Numbered from the stretch's first letter, positions 45,274 to 55,756 are shown. The stretch: 64,000 nt of DNA from Pseudoblastomonas marina (GCF_014641655.1 NZ_BMID01000001.1:2136427-2200426), one strand, 5' to 3'. Numbers and translations are program-made. The notes: generated by a model not told the origin, from the sequence alone.

Positions 45274-46066
45274 GAACAATGAGCGCGTTGCGATCGAGGT
45301 CGAGGATCACGTCGCGCAGGTCCGGCTGGTGCGGGGCGACAAGATGAACGCGCTCGACCCGGAGATGTTCGACAGCATCATCCGCGCGCAGCTCGCCCTG
45401 TCCAAGGCGCGGGGTATCCGCGCGGTTGTCCTGTCGGGCGAAGGTCGCGCGTTCTGCGCCGGACTCGACCTCGCAAGCATGGCCACGGTCGGCCAGAACG
45501 ATCCGACGCCGCTGACCGAGCGCACCTACGGCAATGCCAACAGGTTCCAGGAGGTCTCGGTCGGCTGGCGCAAGCTGCCGATGCCGGTAGTGGCGGCGCT
45601 ACACGGCGTGTGTTTCGGCGGCGGCATGCAGATCGCCAGCGGCGCAGACATCCGGGTCGCGCATCCCGCAACTCGGATGGCCATCATGGAGCTCAAATGG
45701 GGCATCATCCCCGACATGGGCGGTTTCCAGCTGTGGCGCGGCACGGTGCGCGACGACGTGCTACGGCGGCTGGTCTACACCTATGAGGAGTTCACCGGAG
45801 TGCAGGCGCAGGACTGGGGACTCGTCACCGAGCTTGCGGACGAGCCGCTCGAACGCGCGACCGAGCTCGCCCGCACCATCGTCGATCGCAATCCCAGCGC
45901 CATTCGCGAAGCCAATGGGCTGTTCGGCACCTATCTCGACCTCAAGCCCGACGAAATCCTGATGGAGGAATCGATCCGCCAGCAGCGGCTGATCGGGACC
46001 AAGAACCAGATGGAAGCCGTCGCCAGCCAGATGGCGAAGCGGAAAGGCGAATTCGAGGATCCGTAG
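45254..46066 (+). CDS. Crotonase/enoyl-CoA hydratase family protein
   Basis: A 270-residue crotonase-fold enzyme acting on an acyl-CoA thioester. The oxyanion-hole segments are G-R-A-F-C-A-G-L-D-L-A-S-M and A-A-L-H-G-V-C-F-G-G-G-M-Q. The residue after G-I-I-P-D-M-G-G is consistent with a hydratase-like pocket, but the exact reaction is open. GTG at 45254 behind GAGGAGCG is preferred to an upstream ATG at 45236. The start lies inside the winged-helix gene, so they are probably co-translated. It is convergent with csaA. Confidence 0.88.
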   Translation: MTELSYENNERVAIEVEDHVAQVRLVRGDKMNALDPEMFDSIIRAQLALSKARGIRAVVLSGEGRAFCAGLDLASMATVGQNDPTPLTERTYGNANRFQEVSVGWRKLPMPVVAALHGVCFGGGMQIASGADIRVAHPATRMAIMELKWGIIPDMGGFQLWRGTVRDDVLRRLVYTYEEFTGVQAQDWGLVTELADEPLERATELARTIVDRNPSAIREANGLFGTYLDLKPDEILMEESIRQQRLIGTKNQMEAVASQMAKRKGEFEDP

Positions 46067-46072
46067 GCGCCG

Positions 46073-46444
46073 CTAAAAGAGCCGCGCACCCAGCGGAACG
46101 TCTCGATCCGGCGAAAACAGCACCACGCGCCCCTGTTCGTCCGGGAACCCCAAGGTCAGGACTTCGGACATCATCGTTGCGATCTGGCGGGGCGGGAAAT
46201 TGACCACCGCGGCGACGAGTTTCCCGGCCAGTTCGTCACGATCGTATAGTGCCGTGATCTGGGCGGACGATCGCTTGCGACCGATCCCGGCACCGAAATC
46301 GATGGTGAGCTTGTAGGCTGGATTGCGAGCCTCGGCGAATTCCTCGACCTCGACGATCCGGCCGACCCGAATGTCGACCTTCAGGAAATCGTCGAACGCG
46401 ATGCGCTCGGCCACGGGCGTGGCGGGATAGTGTTCGCTATGCAT
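46073..46444 (-). CDS. tRNA-binding domain protein, CsaA-like
   Basis: A 123-residue OB-fold protein. F-L-K-V-D-I-R-V-G-R-I-V-E-V-E-E-F and A-Y-K-L-T-I-D-F-G, then L-V-A-A-V-V-N-F-P-P-R-Q-I, are the tRNA_bind/CsaA motifs. CsaA is proposed as a secretion-related chaperone or tRNA-binding factor. The ATG at 46442-46444 overlaps the end of fghA by eight bases, so it is the last gene of the frmA operon. Functional link to formaldehyde metabolism is not obvious. Confidence 0.85.
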   Translation of the reverse strand: MHSEHYPATPVAERIAFDDFLKVDIRVGRIVEVEEFAEARNPAYKLTIDFGAGIGRKRSSAQITALYDRDELAGKLVAAVVNFPPRQIATMMSEVLTLGFPDEQGRVVLFSPDRDVPLGARLF

Positions 46445-47285
46445 CGCTGGCCAGCCGCTCCGCATGCCACGCGACATGCTCGGCCATGAAGGTCGAGATG
46501 AAGAAGTAGGAGTGGTCGTAGCCCTCCTGCATTCGCACCTCGGCATCGATTTCGGCATCCTGGCAGGCCGCGCGCAGCAGCTCCGGCTTGAGCTGTTCGT
46601 CGAGGAACTGGTCCGCCGTGCCCTGGTCGACCAGCAGTTTGGGCACGCGCGCGCCGTCCTCGATAAGCGCGACGGCATCGTATTCGCGCCACGCCGCGCG
46701 GTCGTCGCCGAGATAGCGGCCCAGCGCCTTTTCGCCCCACGGCACCTGTGAAGGCGCGCAGATCGGGGCAAAGGCGCTGACCGAACGGAAGCGCTCGGAA
46801 TTGCGCAGACCGATGGTCAGCGCGCCGTGGCCGCCCATCGAGTGCCCGGTGATGCCCTGGCGATCCATGTCGACCGGGAAATTCGCCGCGACCAGCCCGG
46901 GCAGCTCGCGCTCGGTATAGCTGCGCATCCGATAGTGCTTCGCCCATGGCTGCTGCGTCGCATCGACATAGAAGCCCGCGCCCTTGCCGAAATCGTATTC
47001 GTCCTTGGCGTCGGGCACATCGTCGCCGCGCGGTGAAGTGTCGGGCGCGACGAGGATCACGCCATGCTCGGCGCAAGCGGCACGGTACTCGCCCTTCTCC
47101 ATGACGTTCGCATGGGTGCAGGTGAGGCCCGAGAGAAACCACAGCACCGGCAGTCTTGCGCCCTTGTCATGCGGCGGGACGTAGACCGCGAAGCTCATCT
47201 CGGTGCCGGTCTCGGCTGAGGCGTGCTTGTATACGCCTTGCGTCCCGCCGAACGCCTTGTTCTCGGATACGGTTTCGAGCGTCAC
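46437..47285 (-). CDS. fghA: S-formylglutathione hydrolase
   Basis: Esterase-D-type alpha/beta hydrolase of 282 residues that releases formate and glutathione from S-formylglutathione. The nucleophile is in GHSMGGHGALTIGLRN, the oxyanion region in L-W-F-L-S-G-L-T-C-T-H-A-N, and the histidine in G-Y-D-H-S-Y-F-F-I. The start is GTG at 47283-47285, four bases past the VOC stop. It acts directly after FrmA. Confidence 0.95.
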   Translation of the reverse strand: MTLETVSENKAFGGTQGVYKHASAETGTEMSFAVYVPPHDKGARLPVLWFLSGLTCTHANVMEKGEYRAACAEHGVILVAPDTSPRGDDVPDAKDEYDFGKGAGFYVDATQQPWAKHYRMRSYTERELPGLVAANFPVDMDRQGITGHSMGGHGALTIGLRNSERFRSVSAFAPICAPSQVPWGEKALGRYLGDDRAAWREYDAVALIEDGARVPKLLVDQGTADQFLDEQLKPELLRAACQDAEIDAEVRMQEGYDHSYFFISTFMAEHVAWHAERLASDA

Positions 47286-47289
47286 GCGA

Positions 47290-47670
47290 TCACCCCGGAC
47301 GGTGCATCGCGCAGACCTTGTTGCCGGCCGGATCGCGCAGATAGGCGAGGTAGAGCTTCATGCCTGCGCCTTCGCGCATGCCGGGCGGGTCTTCGATCGG
47401 GGTGCCGCCATTGGCCGCACCCGCTTCGTGCCAGGCATCGGCCATTTCCGGGCTGTCCGCCGCGAAGCCGATGGTCGAGCCGTTGCCGCAGCTTGCGGGC
47501 TTACCATCGATCGGCTTGGTCAGCAGGAAGACGCCCCCATTGTGCATGTAGATCACCCGCCCCTTGGGATCGACCGAGCCCTCGCGCCCGCCGAGCGCCT
47601 TGAAACAGGCATCGTAGAATTTCTTCGAGGCGTCGATATCGTCGGCGCCGAGCATCACGTGGCTGAACAT
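47290..47670 (-). CDS. VOC family (glyoxalase-like) protein
   Basis: A 126-residue vicinal-oxygen-chelate domain protein (F-S-H-V-M-L-G-A-D-D-I-D-A-S-K-K-F-Y-D start; Y-L-A-Y-L-R-D-P-A-G-N-K-V-C-A at the end). Likely metal ligands are the early His and the Glu/Asp near the end. It sits between frmA and fghA, 22 and 4 bases away, so it belongs to the operon. Whether it helps glutathione-dependent aldehyde removal is unknown. The ATG at 47668-47670 has AGGGAG upstream. Confidence 0.85.
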   Translation of the reverse strand: MFSHVMLGADDIDASKKFYDACFKALGGREGSVDPKGRVIYMHNGGVFLLTKPIDGKPASCGNGSTIGFAADSPEMADAWHEAGAANGGTPIEDPPGMREGAGMKLYLAYLRDPAGNKVCAMHRPG

Positions 47671-47692
47671 TCTCTTCTCTCCCTTGGGGTGG

Positions 47693-48799
<1,107 letters not shown>

Positions 48800-48915
48800 G
48801 GGGTTCTCCTTTGGGCGTCGTCATGCCTATGTGCGGTGGGCGTGACAAGTTCCGTGCATTGGGCGATTGCAACCCGGGCGGACCTCGTTTAGTGCGCGCC
48901 GTTCACCACCCATGA

Positions 48916-48989
48916 GGCCCGATGGCGGAGTGGTTACGCAGAGGACTGCAAATCCTTGCACGCCGGTTCGATTCCGGCTCGGGCCTCCA
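48916..48989 (+). tRNA. tRNA-Cys (GCA)
   Basis: Complete 74-base cloverleaf with encoded CCA (48987-48989). Acceptor stem GGCCCGA (48916-48922) pairs with TCGGGCC (48979-48985), discriminator T. Anticodon GCA is at 48948-48950 in the loop CTGCAAA. The T arm GGTTCGATTCC is canonical. It borders the lower-GC region to its right, so it is a plausible integration site. Confidence 0.95.
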
Positions 48990-49183
48990 TCAATCTATCA
49001 GATTGCACCAAGAGCCCCTCATTTTTGCAGAGTGAGGGACCTTTCGTCTTGCCTATTTCGCGCGCAGAGACTGCTCAAATTTTGATGTAACCCCTGAATA
49101 CCTGAAGGTTCCGCAACGGATCGCGGGGACAAGAACCGACGCGACCATTTGCGCAAGGCCTCGTCGTGCTACATCGTCGCACG

Positions 49184-52100
49184 ATGAAAATTATACTCAA
49201 GAAGACGCTCGAATGGTCGGCCGACAAGCTGTCGGGTATCGCCGCGGCTATCGAGAGAGAGGACGAAGCCGTCGAAGCTCCGTCGAAGTTCGTTGATCTT
49301 GCGCCGACGGACCAAGCGGACAAATCCGGCGTCTACTCGGAGGCGCTCGAATACGCGCTCAGCAGACCCAAAGTCTCAAACATTGCGCTCACCGGCCCCT
49401 ACGGATCGGGCAAGAGCAGCATCATACAGACTTTCCTGAAGAACTATAACCGCAAGGCGCTTCATATATCGTTGGCGGCCTTCCTGCCCGAAGCCGGTTC
49501 CCAAATCGAGAAGGTAAGCCGGCAGGAAATCGAGCGAAGCATCCTCCAACAGATGCTCTATGGGGAGGACGCCGACAAGCTACCCCTCTCACGGTTCAAG
49601 CGGATCAGGTCACCAGGCCTCTCGGCCACCTTCGTCTCGACCTTCATGACCATCGGCCTGATCGCGCTCTGGCACGTCCTCTCGCAGACCTCGACAGTCG
49701 TTGACGGCAGCTTCTTCGTTCCATTGGCGCTTGAAAACTGGCGCAACCTAGCAAGCTTCGCATTCGCGACAGCGTTCCTTTGGGCGAGCATCCATCACCT
49801 CTACGTCGCCAGCTTCGGCCTATCGTTGAAGAGCATCTCGCTCCAGGACGTGGAGCTCCGGCCAGCCTCCGACGACCTCGAATCGATCCTGAACCGCCAC
49901 CTCGACGAGATCATCTACTTCTTCCAGTCAACGGACCACGATCTCGTGATCATTGAGGATCTGGACCGGTTCGACAACGCCGAGATCTTCGTGACCCTGA
50001 GGGAGATCAACAGCTTGGTGAACGAGAACGCGGGCGTGAAGCGCAGAGTCCGTTTCCTCTACGCGCTGCGTGACGACATGTTCGCGAACACGGATCGAAC
50101 GAAGTTCTTCGAATTCATCATCCCGGTCATCCCGATCATCAACACTTCGAACTCCATCGACATGGTGCTGCAGCAGGGAGAGAGGTTGGATCTCGACGAG
50201 AGGCTCGATCGCCAGTTCCTGCGCGAGGTGTCGCGCCACCTCGACGACCTGAGGCTTATCCAGAACGTCTTCAACGAATACGCGATCTACTCGGCCAACA
50301 TCGAGAGCGACGAGGACAATCTCCTGGACGCCAACAAGCTGCTGGCCATCCTGATCTACAAGAACGTGTATCCTAGGGACTTCGAACGGCTGCATCGCAG
50401 CGAAGGGAATCTCGCCCACCTGTTGGGCGGCAAGCCGAAACTCGTTGCGGAGGGAGAGGCGGCAAAGCGCGATGAGATTACGCAACTCGAATCCCTGCTC
50501 GAATTCGGCGAGCGGCAGGTCGCTGCGGACTTGAGGCAGTTGCGGCAGATCTACGCGATGGAGCTCATCGAGATACTGCCGGCAAATACGCTGAGCGTTG
50601 GCCTGAACCATAGCGTGATGGTTTCGCTATCCGCTCTAACCGGACACGACGGCTTCGACGAGTTGGTTGTCGCGTCCAACATAATCGCACGAGTCTACAA
50701 CCAGAACCAAAGATGCGACATCTCCGAACTTCAGCACCGTGTCGATCCGGACAATACCTACGAGGAGCGGAAGTCGGCCATCAAAGCGAAGGCGCACGAT
50801 ACTCGGAACGACACCATGCGCCGCATCCGAACTCTGCGCGCCGAGATCGCTTCATTAAGGACGAGCAGGTTCGAGAATCTTCTGCGTTCGAACGCCGATA
50901 GGCTGGATGAGCTCTTCTCTCCGTTCGGGGAGAACGGTGCGCTGGCACGCTACCTGATCCTCGAAGGTCACTTGGATGATACCTACTACCAATACACTTC
51001 GCTGTTCCATTCCGGTCGCCTGTCTCCAGACGACAACAGGTTCCTCATCCAGATCCGCGCCTTCACCACGCCCGAGCCGGACTTTCCGATCGACAACCCG
51101 ACGGAGGTCGCCGCAGCCATGAGGGACGACGACTTTCGGCAAAGCTACGTGCTGAACGTCGCTCTAGTAGATTGCCTCTTGGCCGATCCCGACCGATACG
51201 CCGATCAGATCACGAAACTCCTGGAGTTCCTGTCGTCCAACTTCGAAAAGGCCGAAAACTTCCTCGATGTCTACTATGCCAGCGGAACCGGGGTCCCGTC
51301 GTTGCTCGACGCCCTTTCAGCAAGGTGGAACGGCTTCGTCCCGGCGGTCATCTCCAGTGAGCGGAACATCTCCCACGTCACCCGCGTGCTGAACTCGCTG
51401 TCCAAAAGGCGATTAGGAGAACTTGCCACGCGGTTCGACGAATTCCCTCGGTTCGTGACGGAGAACCTCCCGAAGATTCTCGCGGAGGTGCCGGAACTCG
51501 ATCCCATACGCCTCGAAAGCCTCGGCATGGCAGTCGAGGACCTCTCGTCCATCGAGTCGCATCAGGTCGTCCTGCGTCACATGTTCGAAAGAGGATTCTT
51601 CGAATTGTCCTTCGAGAACCTGGCCTACGCCTACGAAAAACTGCTGGGCGAGAAGGACGTCGAGGGGTTGCGATCCAGCAACTACACTACGCTGAGGGCG
51701 GTTAGTAACACGACTCTGTCGGAGAGAGTTGAGCGCGACTTCGCCGTCTACCTCGGCAAGGTCCTGTTGGACCTCAAAGGCAACACCGAGGAGAGCCCAG
51801 ACGCCCTGTTGGCGATTATCAAAAGGGACGATGTTGACGAGGAGGCCGTTGAACGTTTCCTGACGCGCCAAACCACCTTCATCCCCAAGCTCGAAAACGT
51901 CCCGGCGCGATGGGTCCCGAAGCTGTTCAACATTGGACGCATCCAACCGACCTGGTCCAACTGTCTCGCCTTCATGGATGCGGAAGGCTACGAAAAGGAG
52001 CAACTCGCCGATTACCTCGATCGCGACGAGGTGCGGGCCACAATTCTGCAAGATCCCATACCGGAAGATGACGGCGCCGCCGGTCTGCGAAGCTTCCTCC

Positions 52101-52789
52101 TGAATGCAGATTCGCTAAAAGAGGAAGCCTATCGGGACTACGTCGCAGCGCTTCCGCGGCCTTTCAAGGCTTTTCCGGAGGGGATCGGGCATGAAAAGTC
52201 GCAGATACTAATCGAAGAGCAGAAAATTGTATTCGCGAAGGACACGTTCGAGGCGCTCGCGGGAGATCGCGACCTTCAGATCTCCTTCCTGGCCAGCAAT
52301 ATCGAGACGTTCTTGGCAGGCAAGACCGGCATCTCGATCGATGATGATTACCGGGAGGAGCTCGTCAAGGCGGAGATCGACGACGCGCAACGTCACACGC
52401 TGATCAAATCGATGGACTTGGCGTCGTTGCCGAACACGCCGGGAAGAGCGGCGGTGATCGCCCCCATCCTCGAGCGGGTGGACCGGCCACTCCCCGAGCT
52501 TTCAGCGGATCAGGCCAGGCTCCTCATCGAGAACGCAGGGCCGGTCCGATCACAGGTTTCGCTACTCAATAAGGCCGCCAAATCGTTGCCGGACGACACT
52601 GTGCGGGAGATACTGTCCGCTCTTCCAGAACCGTATTCTCGGATCAGGAAGGGCTATCACACACCATACCTCAATCCGACCGTGGAGAACCTCGAACTGG
52701 TCGCTTGGCTCGACGACAGAGACATCATCTCGTCGTGGAGTAGAGGCATTCTAACGGGGGACATACGCGTCAACCTCAAGCGCCCATGA
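49184..52789 (+). CDS. YobI-family membrane-associated P-loop NTPase
   Basis: Very large protein (1201 residues). Walker A GPYGSGKSS is at residues 71-79 and Walker B VIIEDLD at 255-261. Two hydrophobic helices (about 148-167 and 188-211) are inserted between them, the KAP/YobI-type layout. The remaining 900 residues are helical, with many short charged and leucine-rich helices that look like a repeat solenoid; no nuclease motif was found. The family has no settled role, but such membrane P-loop NTPases are often accessory genes linked with anti-phage defence. The start at ATG 49184 is preferred to GTG 49166. GC content and codon use are lower than in the core genome. Confidence 0.78.
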   Translation: MKIILKKTLEWSADKLSGIAAAIEREDEAVEAPSKFVDLAPTDQADKSGVYSEALEYALSRPKVSNIALTGPYGSGKSSIIQTFLKNYNRKALHISLAAFLPEAGSQIEKVSRQEIERSILQQMLYGEDADKLPLSRFKRIRSPGLSATFVSTFMTIGLIALWHVLSQTSTVVDGSFFVPLALENWRNLASFAFATAFLWASIHHLYVASFGLSLKSISLQDVELRPASDDLESILNRHLDEIIYFFQSTDHDLVIIEDLDRFDNAEIFVTLREINSLVNENAGVKRRVRFLYALRDDMFANTDRTKFFEFIIPVIPIINTSNSIDMVLQQGERLDLDERLDRQFLREVSRHLDDLRLIQNVFNEYAIYSANIESDEDNLLDANKLLAILIYKNVYPRDFERLHRSEGNLAHLLGGKPKLVAEGEAAKRDEITQLESLLEFGERQVAADLRQLRQIYAMELIEILPANTLSVGLNHSVMVSLSALTGHDGFDELVVASNIIARVYNQNQRCDISELQHRVDPDNTYEERKSAIKAKAHDTRNDTMRRIRTLRAEIASLRTSRFENLLRSNADRLDELFSPFGENGALARYLILEGHLDDTYYQYTSLFHSGRLSPDDNRFLIQIRAFTTPEPDFPIDNPTEVAAAMRDDDFRQSYVLNVALVDCLLADPDRYADQITKLLEFLSSNFEKAENFLDVYYASGTGVPSLLDALSARWNGFVPAVISSERNISHVTRVLNSLSKRRLGELATRFDEFPRFVTENLPKILAEVPELDPIRLESLGMAVEDLSSIESHQVVLRHMFERGFFELSFENLAYAYEKLLGEKDVEGLRSSNYTTLRAVSNTTLSERVERDFAVYLGKVLLDLKGNTEESPDALLAIIKRDDVDEEAVERFLTRQTTFIPKLENVPARWVPKLFNIGRIQPTWSNCLAFMDAEGYEKEQLADYLDRDEVRATILQDPIPEDDGAAGLRSFLLNADSLKEEAYRDYVAALPRPFKAFPEGIGHEKSQILIEEQKIVFAKDTFEALAGDRDLQISFLASNIETFLAGKTGISIDDDYREELVKAEIDDAQRHTLIKSMDLASLPNTPGRAAVIAPILERVDRPLPELSADQARLLIENAGPVRSQVSLLNKAAKSLPDDTVREILSALPEPYSRIRKGYHTPYLNPTVENLELVAWLDDRDIISSWSRGILTGDIRVNLKRP

Positions 52790-52839
52790 ACGCCCAACGA
52801 CTAGTGTCGAATGAGCCCACCCGAACAGGCGGGGAAAAG

Positions 52840-53676
52840 TCATCTCGTATGGCTCTGGAACCGATCACAGAACGCCAGCTTCATGAAATGTTCGGTCAAG
52901 GCGCGAGCGCCATCACGGCTGACCATCTCGCTCCATTCATCCCAGCGATCGATGCGCTCGAGCAGCCAGAGGTAGAAGCGGTCGCGCGCGAGACGGTCGC
53001 CATCGGGCCAAGCCATCGTCCACAGGGTGCTGCGGACTGGAATCTCGCGTGTGATCCGCAATCCGATCAGCTTCACCACCGGATCATTGCCAATCGTATC
53101 GGTAGAGAAGCGATGCGCCATTCGGGCAGCGACGCGCTCCCGCCTTTCCACCTGCTCGGCGGCCGCCACGCGCTCGGAATGACTCGCGGCCGTCCGGTTC
53201 GCGATAATCCAGTCGAGACCGACATCTTCCGCAGCATCTTCTCGCGTGCGCGTAGCCATCAGCATCAGCAGCACAGAGCGCCCTTCAGGCGTCGGCCTTC
53301 CGTCCGTGTCGTTCACGAGCCCGGCTGCGAGCAGGTAGGCTCTGAAGAACTGATCAAGGTGACGATCGCCAAGAAAGATATCATGGACCCGCTCCTCCGG
53401 TGCCACGAAGCGACCATCGGCAATGGCGAGATAGCTCGCCATGAATTCCATGATGCCGTTCATCCACCCGGTATGGATGGAGGGCAGCCCAAGACGATCG
53501 ATCCAGAATGCTTCGCGCACCGATCCCCATTCACGGCCGTTCTCATCGACCAGGGGTGGTTCTCCCGGCACCGATCCGCTCGAAACCATCCAGTATCCCC
53601 AGGGTAGATCGGGATGCCGATCATCGCCGTAGCGTTCCTTACCGGCACCGAAAGGGTGAAACGAGCTGACCATCAC
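52840..53676 (-). CDS. Uncharacterised protein, last gene of exonuclease operon (278 aa)
   Basis: A soluble protein of 278 residues of unknown family. It has two distinct halves: an N-terminal part with many Trp, Gly and Pro (H-P-D-L-P-W-G-Y-W-M-V-S-S-G-S-V-P-G-E) and a helical C-terminal part rich in Arg, Asp and Glu. No known catalytic motif was recognised. Its ATG (53674-53676) overlaps the stop of the upstream gene in the same operon. It is convergent with the YobI-type gene, 50 bases away. Confidence 0.6.
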   Translation of the reverse strand: MMVSSFHPFGAGKERYGDDRHPDLPWGYWMVSSGSVPGEPPLVDENGREWGSVREAFWIDRLGLPSIHTGWMNGIMEFMASYLAIADGRFVAPEERVHDIFLGDRHLDQFFRAYLLAAGLVNDTDGRPTPEGRSVLLMLMATRTREDAAEDVGLDWIIANRTAASHSERVAAAEQVERRERVAARMAHRFSTDTIGNDPVVKLIGLRITREIPVRSTLWTMAWPDGDRLARDRFYLWLLERIDRWDEWSEMVSRDGARALTEHFMKLAFCDRFQSHTR

Positions 53677-54407
53677 TCACCCTTATGCTCGGCGGGCGCC
53701 GGAAGGCGGAGTGGCTCGTGTGTCGACGTATCTCCGGCCTGACCGTCCTCGATCAGCGATTTCAGCTTCCGCGCCAGTTCGATGCAGTTCGCGTAGACGA
53801 AGGACTGATCGCGATAGACGTCACCCTTGCGAGCTTCGCCGTATCGACCGCCCGGAACGAGGTCGCCCGGATGGTCGGTGTCGAAACCCAGCCACCACAG
53901 ATCCTCATGGAACTCGTCCTCGGTGGTCTGCACCGTGCGGTAGTCCTGCACCGTCCTGACCCAAGTCGTGTGGCAAACCGTGTAGCGTTCCTGACGCGGC
54001 TTGCCGTGGGCGCGCCGTTCGAACCGGTTGACCTCGCACGCCTTGCCGTAGGTCACCCCGCCGTGCACCGTGTTGGAGACGGCGACCGGCACGGCGTCCG
54101 CTTCGAAGCCGAAGAGCGGATGCTCGGGGGGCACCCCCACATATCCCGAGATCGTCCCGTTCTTCTGGCGAAGCATGATGCAGCCGATGCCGGTCTCGTT
54201 GTCGATCCAGGAGACCTTGTCCGCCTCGTTGTTCCAGGGACCGTCGCCCGACGGTCGGCGATCGGGATTGTGATACACCTGCAGGGCCGTGATGCTGGTG
54301 TCCGCCACCTGGTAGGTAACCGGTGCGGCGTTCAACAGGCCGTCCGGCAGCGTCGCTTTCGTGACCTGCTTGCCGGCAGTCTTCCGCTGGGTCAGCTTCC
54401 TTGCCAT
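53673..54407 (-). CDS. Uncharacterised protein (244 aa), third gene of exonuclease operon
   Basis: Unknown protein with a basic N-terminus (A-R-K-L-T-Q-R-K-T-A-G-K-Q), then a region rich in aromatic and charged residues (W-N-N-E-A-D-K-V-S-W-I-D-N-E-T-G-I-G) and a segment W-V-R-T-V-Q-D-Y-R-T. No known domain was recognised. AGGAGG lies just upstream of the ATG at 54405-54407. It overlaps the next gene by four bases, so the two products are likely made in fixed ratio. Confidence 0.6.
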   Translation of the reverse strand: MARKLTQRKTAGKQVTKATLPDGLLNAAPVTYQVADTSITALQVYHNPDRRPSGDGPWNNEADKVSWIDNETGIGCIMLRQKNGTISGYVGVPPEHPLFGFEADAVPVAVSNTVHGGVTYGKACEVNRFERRAHGKPRQERYTVCHTTWVRTVQDYRTVQTTEDEFHEDLWWLGFDTDHPGDLVPGGRYGEARKGDVYRDQSFVYANCIELARKLKSLIEDGQAGDTSTHEPLRLPAPAEHKGE

Positions 54408-54443
54408 GTTCGGTCCTCCTGAGCTGGTTTTTCTGGGCATCGA

Positions 54444-55316
54444 TCAATCCGGACTATCGAGGCGATAGCGGCTGTATGCGTCTCGGCGCGTCAGCCTGGG
54501 ACCGAGCGCTCGTGCCCCCTTTCCGCTCACGTAGACCTCGCTGGCCAACCACGCCTGTTCCTCGAGAAGGCGGAACTCCATGACCTCACGCCACCAGACC
54601 TGCGCCTTCGGATCCCAGCGATAGCCGCGCATCCGCAGAGCATCCTTGGTCGAGAAGGGCGAGCCGACCGCTTCGATAACGAAACTATCGCATGAAGAGC
54701 TGCCATCGAGCTCGTAGAGCAGAGGACGACCATCGGTCCGCTCATGGCGCAGGAGCTGGATGAGCGCATCCACATCCCCCTGCGCTCGGTGCGCATCATA
54801 GAACCATCCTGCCTGCGCGCAGAGCCAACCGAGCGAACGGCCTTCGAAACCGGCAGCTGCCCAGTCGATCTCCACGCAGGAGCAGGCCCACTGCTTGATC
54901 GGCAGGTCGGTGAGGCGCTTCTCCACAATGGGACGGTCGAACGCGGCGTTGTGGGCGATGACGACATCGGCAGACGATATGATATCGGTCGCGACCCGGT
55001 CGTCTATCCGCCGACCGATCAGGTCCTGATCCGTGATGCCGGTGATCCTGGTGATGTCTTCGGGCAGCGGGACGCCGGGATCCTCGCGCCAGCACCACGC
55101 CCGACCGATCTCGGTAATGTGCCCGCCGGGATCATACCTGAAGCGTCGCACCGCCAGTTCGATGACCCTGTCGCTTTCAGGGTCGAGCCCGGTGGTCTCC
55201 ACATCCAGAACGGCCGCGACACGTTGGGGATCGTCCGGATCCCCGAAGCCTGTTTCACCTACATGAAGATCGACACGGCGGAGCTGCCGGATGTCGGACT
55301 GCGCCGGTTCAGCCAC
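54444..55316 (-). CDS. DEDDh 3'-5' exonuclease (DnaQ-like)
   Basis: Exonuclease-type protein of 290 residues. Exo I is VLDVETTGLD (Asp38, Glu40), Exo II is AHNAAFD (Asp127), Exo III is HRAQGD (His176, Asp181), so all DEDDh metal and general-base residues are present. The last 90 residues form an extra domain (K-D-A-L-R-M-R-G-Y-R-W-D-P-K-A-Q-V-W-W-R-E) found in related sphingomonad exonucleases. The GTG at 55314-55316 overlaps the upstream stop by eight bases. A longer frame from 55601 is a shadow of the neighbouring gene. It is not a replicative epsilon subunit by context. Confidence 0.85.
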   Translation of the reverse strand: MAEPAQSDIRQLRRVDLHVGETGFGDPDDPQRVAAVLDVETTGLDPESDRVIELAVRRFRYDPGGHITEIGRAWCWREDPGVPLPEDITRITGITDQDLIGRRIDDRVATDIISSADVVIAHNAAFDRPIVEKRLTDLPIKQWACSCVEIDWAAAGFEGRSLGWLCAQAGWFYDAHRAQGDVDALIQLLRHERTDGRPLLYELDGSSSCDSFVIEAVGSPFSTKDALRMRGYRWDPKAQVWWREVMEFRLLEEQAWLASEVYVSGKGARALGPRLTRRDAYSRYRLDSPD

Positions 55317-55686
55317 GTCCGGTCTCCAAGGATGCCGAATGATCGAAGAGCAATCGATCGATGACTGCCGGATCGGCGTCGAGGCCGAGACCCAAGCCGT
55401 GAAGAAGGATCGCCTTCGAACAGGCGCTGCGCTCCATGCAAGCTTCGATCGGCGCACGGCCTTCGAAGAGCTCGAGCGGCGCGACCATCCAGCCGACGGG
55501 ATCCTCCGCCAAGCCGTCCCGCTGCATTCTCGCCCCGGTCTCTGCAGCCACGCATGCGATCCGAACGAGCGCGACGCGGTGAACAGCCACCATGCCTCCA
55601 CTCCTGTCCTCGAGAGGATCGAGCGCCCAGTCCACCGGGGCCTGCTCGAAATAAGGGTCGATTTCGAATTCTGCGGTATCGCTCAT
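55309..55686 (-). CDS. Uncharacterised protein (125 aa), first gene of exonuclease operon
   Basis: Small acidic protein, M-S-D-T-A-E-F-E-I-D-P-Y-F-E-Q-A-P-V-D-W-A-L-D-P-L start, then helices ending S-A-S-L-E-T-G-R-G. Family unknown. Its ATG (55684-55686) lies about 70 bases from the ArsR-type operator, so the operon is probably read from a promoter there. Its stop overlaps the exonuclease start. An in-frame extension to 55740 is possible but would run into the operator side. Confidence 0.55.
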   Translation of the reverse strand: MSDTAEFEIDPYFEQAPVDWALDPLEDRSGGMVAVHRVALVRIACVAAETGARMQRDGLAEDPVGWMVAPLELFEGRAPIEACMERSACSKAILLHGLGLGLDADPAVIDRLLFDHSASLETGRG

Positions 55687-55756
55687 CGCACCGCTCCCCA
55701 CGTTCCGCGCCGGACCTACCAGCGCCTCGTGACACGGCACATAGCATGAACAGAAA

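Noticed and set aside
48990-49183. Search for an integrase or attachment-site repeat right of tRNA-Cys
   Set aside because: Only a weak CCCTCA/TGAGGG hairpin (49016-49038) and no gene; no copy of the tRNA 3' end was found to position 64000.
55317-55601. N-terminal extension of the exonuclease frame
   Set aside because: It overlaps the real 125-residue gene in another frame and has Ser/Arg-rich shadow composition; the GTG at 55316 is used instead.
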